Below are positions 6,319 to 7,744 of a stretch of 7,744 bases of DNA, one piece after another. The stretch covers positions 1 through 7,744 of the forward strand of contig JAFVMP010000071.1 of NCBI GenBank assembly GCA_017506845.1, written 5' to 3'. The first letter of the stretch is position 1. Every line of letters starts with the position of its first letter. A model generated the notes under the pieces. That model was not told the origin of the DNA. It searched no databases and worked only from the letters and a program-made list of their open reading frames with translations. A program made the position numbers and the translations under genes. Origin of the DNA: Campylobacter sp. GTDB taxonomy: Bacteria > Campylobacterota > Campylobacteria > Campylobacterales > Campylobacteraceae.

Positions 6319-6892
6319 TCTAACCACCACTATCACTAGTGGTAAATTTAAAGGCAAAAAGCTATCCTTGCCAAGCCTAAGCACAACTAGAAGTACTAAA
6401 TCTATAGTAAAAGAGTCTGTATTTAATAGCCTGCAGGGTGAGATTTATGGTTCGGTATTTATAGAATTATTTGGTGGAAGTGGATTAATGGCTGCGACTG
6501 CGGTTAGTAATTACGCTAAAAAAGGCTATGCTATAGAGCTTGATAGAGCAGCATTTAATAGCTTAAGGGAAAATTTTAGTAGATTAAATGATGATGGAAA
6601 TGAGACCTTAGTAGCATTGCATGGTGATACATTTGAGCTAACACCAAAGATTCTTGCTCAAAATATAGAGCAAAAAACTATTCTTTATGCTGATCCGCCA
6701 TTTGATATTAGAGATGGATTTAGTGGAATTTATGAAAAACTTTATAAAATGCTAGAAAAACTAGAAGCCAATATAGTGGTAATAGAGCATATCTCAAGCC
6801 ATAAACCTTCACAAAACATAGGCAAATTTGCACTTTATAAAAGTCGTAAATTTGGCAATACAACTTTGAGTTATTATACAAAATGTATCTAG
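6302..6892 (+). CDS. rsmD: 16S rRNA (guanine-N2-)-methyltransferase RsmD
   Basis: SAM-dependent enzyme that methylates N2 of a 16S rRNA guanine (G966 in E. coli numbering) in the 30S head. It is 196 residues, normal for RsmD. ITSGKFKGKKL (11-21) matches the N-terminal family signature (I-x-x-G-x-x-[GR]-[RK]-x-L). STKSIVKESVFNSL (31-44) corresponds to the RPT...RE.LFN region, with Ser in place of the usual Pro. ELFGGSG (55-61) is the SAM-binding motif I, IELD (79-81 area) the acidic strand-2 end, and DPPF (131-134) the catalytic DPPY/F motif. The start is uncertain between ATG 6302 and ATG 6308; neither has a good Shine-Dalgarno, so coupling to the upstream gene (17-bp overlap) is likely. It overlaps the next gene by 10 bp. 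Confidence 0.93.
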   Translation: MNMKNNLTTTITSGKFKGKKLSLPSLSTTRSTKSIVKESVFNSLQGEIYGSVFIELFGGSGLMAATAVSNYAKKGYAIELDRAAFNSLRENFSRLNDDGNETLVALHGDTFELTPKILAQNIEQKTILYADPPFDIRDGFSGIYEKLYKMLEKLEANIVVIEHISSHKPSQNIGKFALYKSRKFGNTTLSYYTKCI

Positions 6893-7491
6893 TAAAAAAG
6901 TGCTACAGCTACGAGCAAGATATCAAAAAATCAAGCTTTGCTAGTTATATATGTCCATTTAGCGAGTTTGAAGAGTTGCGTGCTAGGCTTAAAGCAGACA
7001 ATCCAAAGGCTGCTCATATAGTCTGGGCGTATAGGTATTATAATAAGTATTTTCAGATTGTAGAAAATTGTAGCGATGATGGCGAACCAAAAGGAAGCTC
7101 TGGGCCACCGTGCTTAGATGCTTTGCGTGGAGCTGGGTTAATAGACACTGCGGTGTTAGTGGTGCGGTATTTTGGCGGTGTAAAGCTTGGTGTTGGCGGG
7201 TTAGTTAGAGCGTATGGCAGTAGTGCAAATTTAGCCATAAATGCCGCAGAGCTAGAACGCTATGAGATAAGAGATATTGTAAACATATTTGTACCATTTG
7301 CATTGCTTTCTAGGTTTGATCATTATAGCCAGAGACAAGGGCTAGAAGCTAGCAAGCGATATGGCGAGACTGGATGTATGTATGAATTTTATTTAACTGC
7401 TAAGGAGTTTAGAGAGTTTAGAGAGTTTGTGCGTGAATTTGAGATAGCTGGAGTGCAATACTATGCCTTGCCTCTTAGCGCACAAGAGTAG
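6883..7491 (+). CDS. yigZ: YigZ/IMPACT-family protein
   Basis: Member of the YigZ/IMPACT family (UPF0029), 202 residues. The bacterial function is poorly known; eukaryotic IMPACT restrains the GCN2 kinase, and YigZ-like folds resemble the tRNA/ribosome-binding domain of EF-G, so a translation-linked role is plausible. Visible family motifs are KKSSFASYICP (15-25), AHIVWAYR (44-51), SDDGEPKGSSG (64-74), and the hallmark VRYFGGVKLGVGGLVRAYG (94-112). The C-terminal ferredoxin-like part is less conserved, with a charged EFREFREFVREFE stretch near 175-187. ATG at 6883 lies in the rsmD end (10-bp overlap) without a Shine-Dalgarno, implying translational coupling. No alternative start with a better site is evident. 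Confidence 0.93.
   Translation: MYLVKKCYSYEQDIKKSSFASYICPFSEFEELRARLKADNPKAAHIVWAYRYYNKYFQIVENCSDDGEPKGSSGPPCLDALRGAGLIDTAVLVVRYFGGVKLGVGGLVRAYGSSANLAINAAELERYEIRDIVNIFVPFALLSRFDHYSQRQGLEASKRYGETGCMYEFYLTAKEFREFREFVREFEIAGVQYYALPLSAQE
7405..7428 (+). repeat. Short in-frame tandem repeat in yigZ
   Basis: GAGTTTAGA occurs twice head-to-tail (7405-7413 and 7414-7422), followed by a partial GAGTTT (7423-7428). The unit is 9 bp, so length change would keep the reading frame and add or remove a Glu-Phe-Arg triplet. Confidence 0.8.
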
Positions 7492-7518
7492 GGAATATTA
7501 TAAACTTCTACCAAAACT

Positions 7519-7536
7519 TTGGAACACCATTTGCTT
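7519..7536 (+). promoter_or_regulatory. Sigma-54 (RpoN) promoter of the flagellin gene
   Basis: TTGGAACACCATTTGCTT carries the -24 GG and -12 GC dinucleotides ten bases apart and matches the Campylobacter sigma-54 flagellar consensus (TTGGAACA-N4-TTGCTT) essentially perfectly. Transcription should start near 7545, about 30 nt before the flagellin ATG. It would be activated by the FlgR/FlgS two-component system, as for other RpoN-class flagellar genes in Campylobacter. Confidence 0.93.
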
Positions 7537-7574
7537 AGGGCTTTTATAACTTAATTTCTATAAAAGGACTTATA

Positions 7575-7744
7575 ATGGGTTTTAGAATAAATACAAACGT
7601 AGCGGCTCTAAATTCACACGCAAACGCAATTGTAAATGATAGAGCGCTTACTAGCTCACTTGGTCGCCTAAGCTCAGGGCGTAGACTTCAAACAGCAGCG
7701 GATGATGCATCAGGTATGGCTATTGCTGATAGTCTTCGCTCTCA
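7575..7744 (+). CDS. Flagellin (FlaA/FlaB family), N-terminal 56 codons, partial
   Basis: Main filament subunit, exported through the flagellar type III system and polymerized under the FliD cap; only the first 170 bases are in the window. The opening [18 protein letters not shown] and the later [14 protein letters not shown] are the D0/D1 signatures of epsilonproteobacterial flagellins. AAAAGGA at 7563-7568 gives a good ribosome binding site. The RpoN promoter upstream is that of the flaB type in C. jejuni, where flaA is instead driven by sigma-28, but the flaA/flaB name cannot be settled from this fragment. An unusual local feature is [11 protein letters not shown] (33-43), where most relatives have SSGLRIN. 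FliS and FliD from the neighbouring operon act directly on this product. Confidence 0.96.
   Translation, partial: MGFRINTNVAALNSHANAIVNDRALTSSLGRLSSGRRLQTAADDASGMAIADSLRS

Noticed and set aside
7053..7238. Minus-strand open frame inside yigZ
   Set aside because: Covers the most conserved YigZ motifs on the opposite strand, with no supporting ribosome binding site.

Overview
The window is AT-rich DNA (roughly one third G+C by eye) from an epsilonproteobacterium (Campylobacterota), most likely a Campylobacter species. Four things point there: a flaG-fliD-fliS block with Campylobacter-type protein sequences, a flagellin behind a textbook Campylobacter sigma-54 promoter, a diheme cytochrome c peroxidase directly upstream of a chemoreceptor as in the C. 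jejuni docA/docB pair, and the general codon and Shine-Dalgarno style. The species cannot be named from the sequence alone.

Left part (1-2425, minus strand): a methyl-accepting chemotaxis protein, cut by the left window edge, preceded by and overlapping 14 bp with a periplasmic diheme cytochrome c peroxidase. The two are almost certainly co-transcribed and translated in sequence. The peroxidase lacks the histidine that normally caps its low-potential heme. Centre-left (2555-2869, plus strand): the RNase P RNA gene rnpB, divergent from the peroxidase gene. A 101-bp gap with a perfect 10-bp inverted repeat separates it from the convergent flagellar operon.

Centre (2971-5821, minus strand): a compact flagellar operon flaG-fliD-fliS-orf71 with junctions of 2 bp, 10 bp and a 17-bp overlap. 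FlaG acts on filament length, FliD is the filament cap, FliS is the flagellin export chaperone, and the last small helical protein is unrecognised but sits where a secretion chaperone would be expected. A sigma-28 (FliA)-like promoter lies just upstream of flaG.

Right part (5974-7491, plus strand): three overlapping genes: a small protein that looks like a shortened receiver domain plus a helical tail, the 16S rRNA methyltransferase RsmD, and a YigZ/IMPACT-family protein. They are divergent from flaG across a 152-bp, very AT-rich region that carries a 27-bp imperfect direct repeat. The window ends in the first 56 codons of a flagellin gene (7575 onward) preceded by a perfect sigma-54 promoter. 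Cap, chaperone and filament genes therefore flank a small housekeeping cluster, with late-class promoters (sigma-28-like and sigma-54) on each side.

No intergenic stretch exceeds 300 bp. I saw no transposase, CRISPR array, tRNA, or prophage gene. Most of the window is ordinary conserved Campylobacter content. The parts most worth a second look are the altered peroxidase paired with a chemoreceptor, the receiver-like small protein, and the small gene after fliS.
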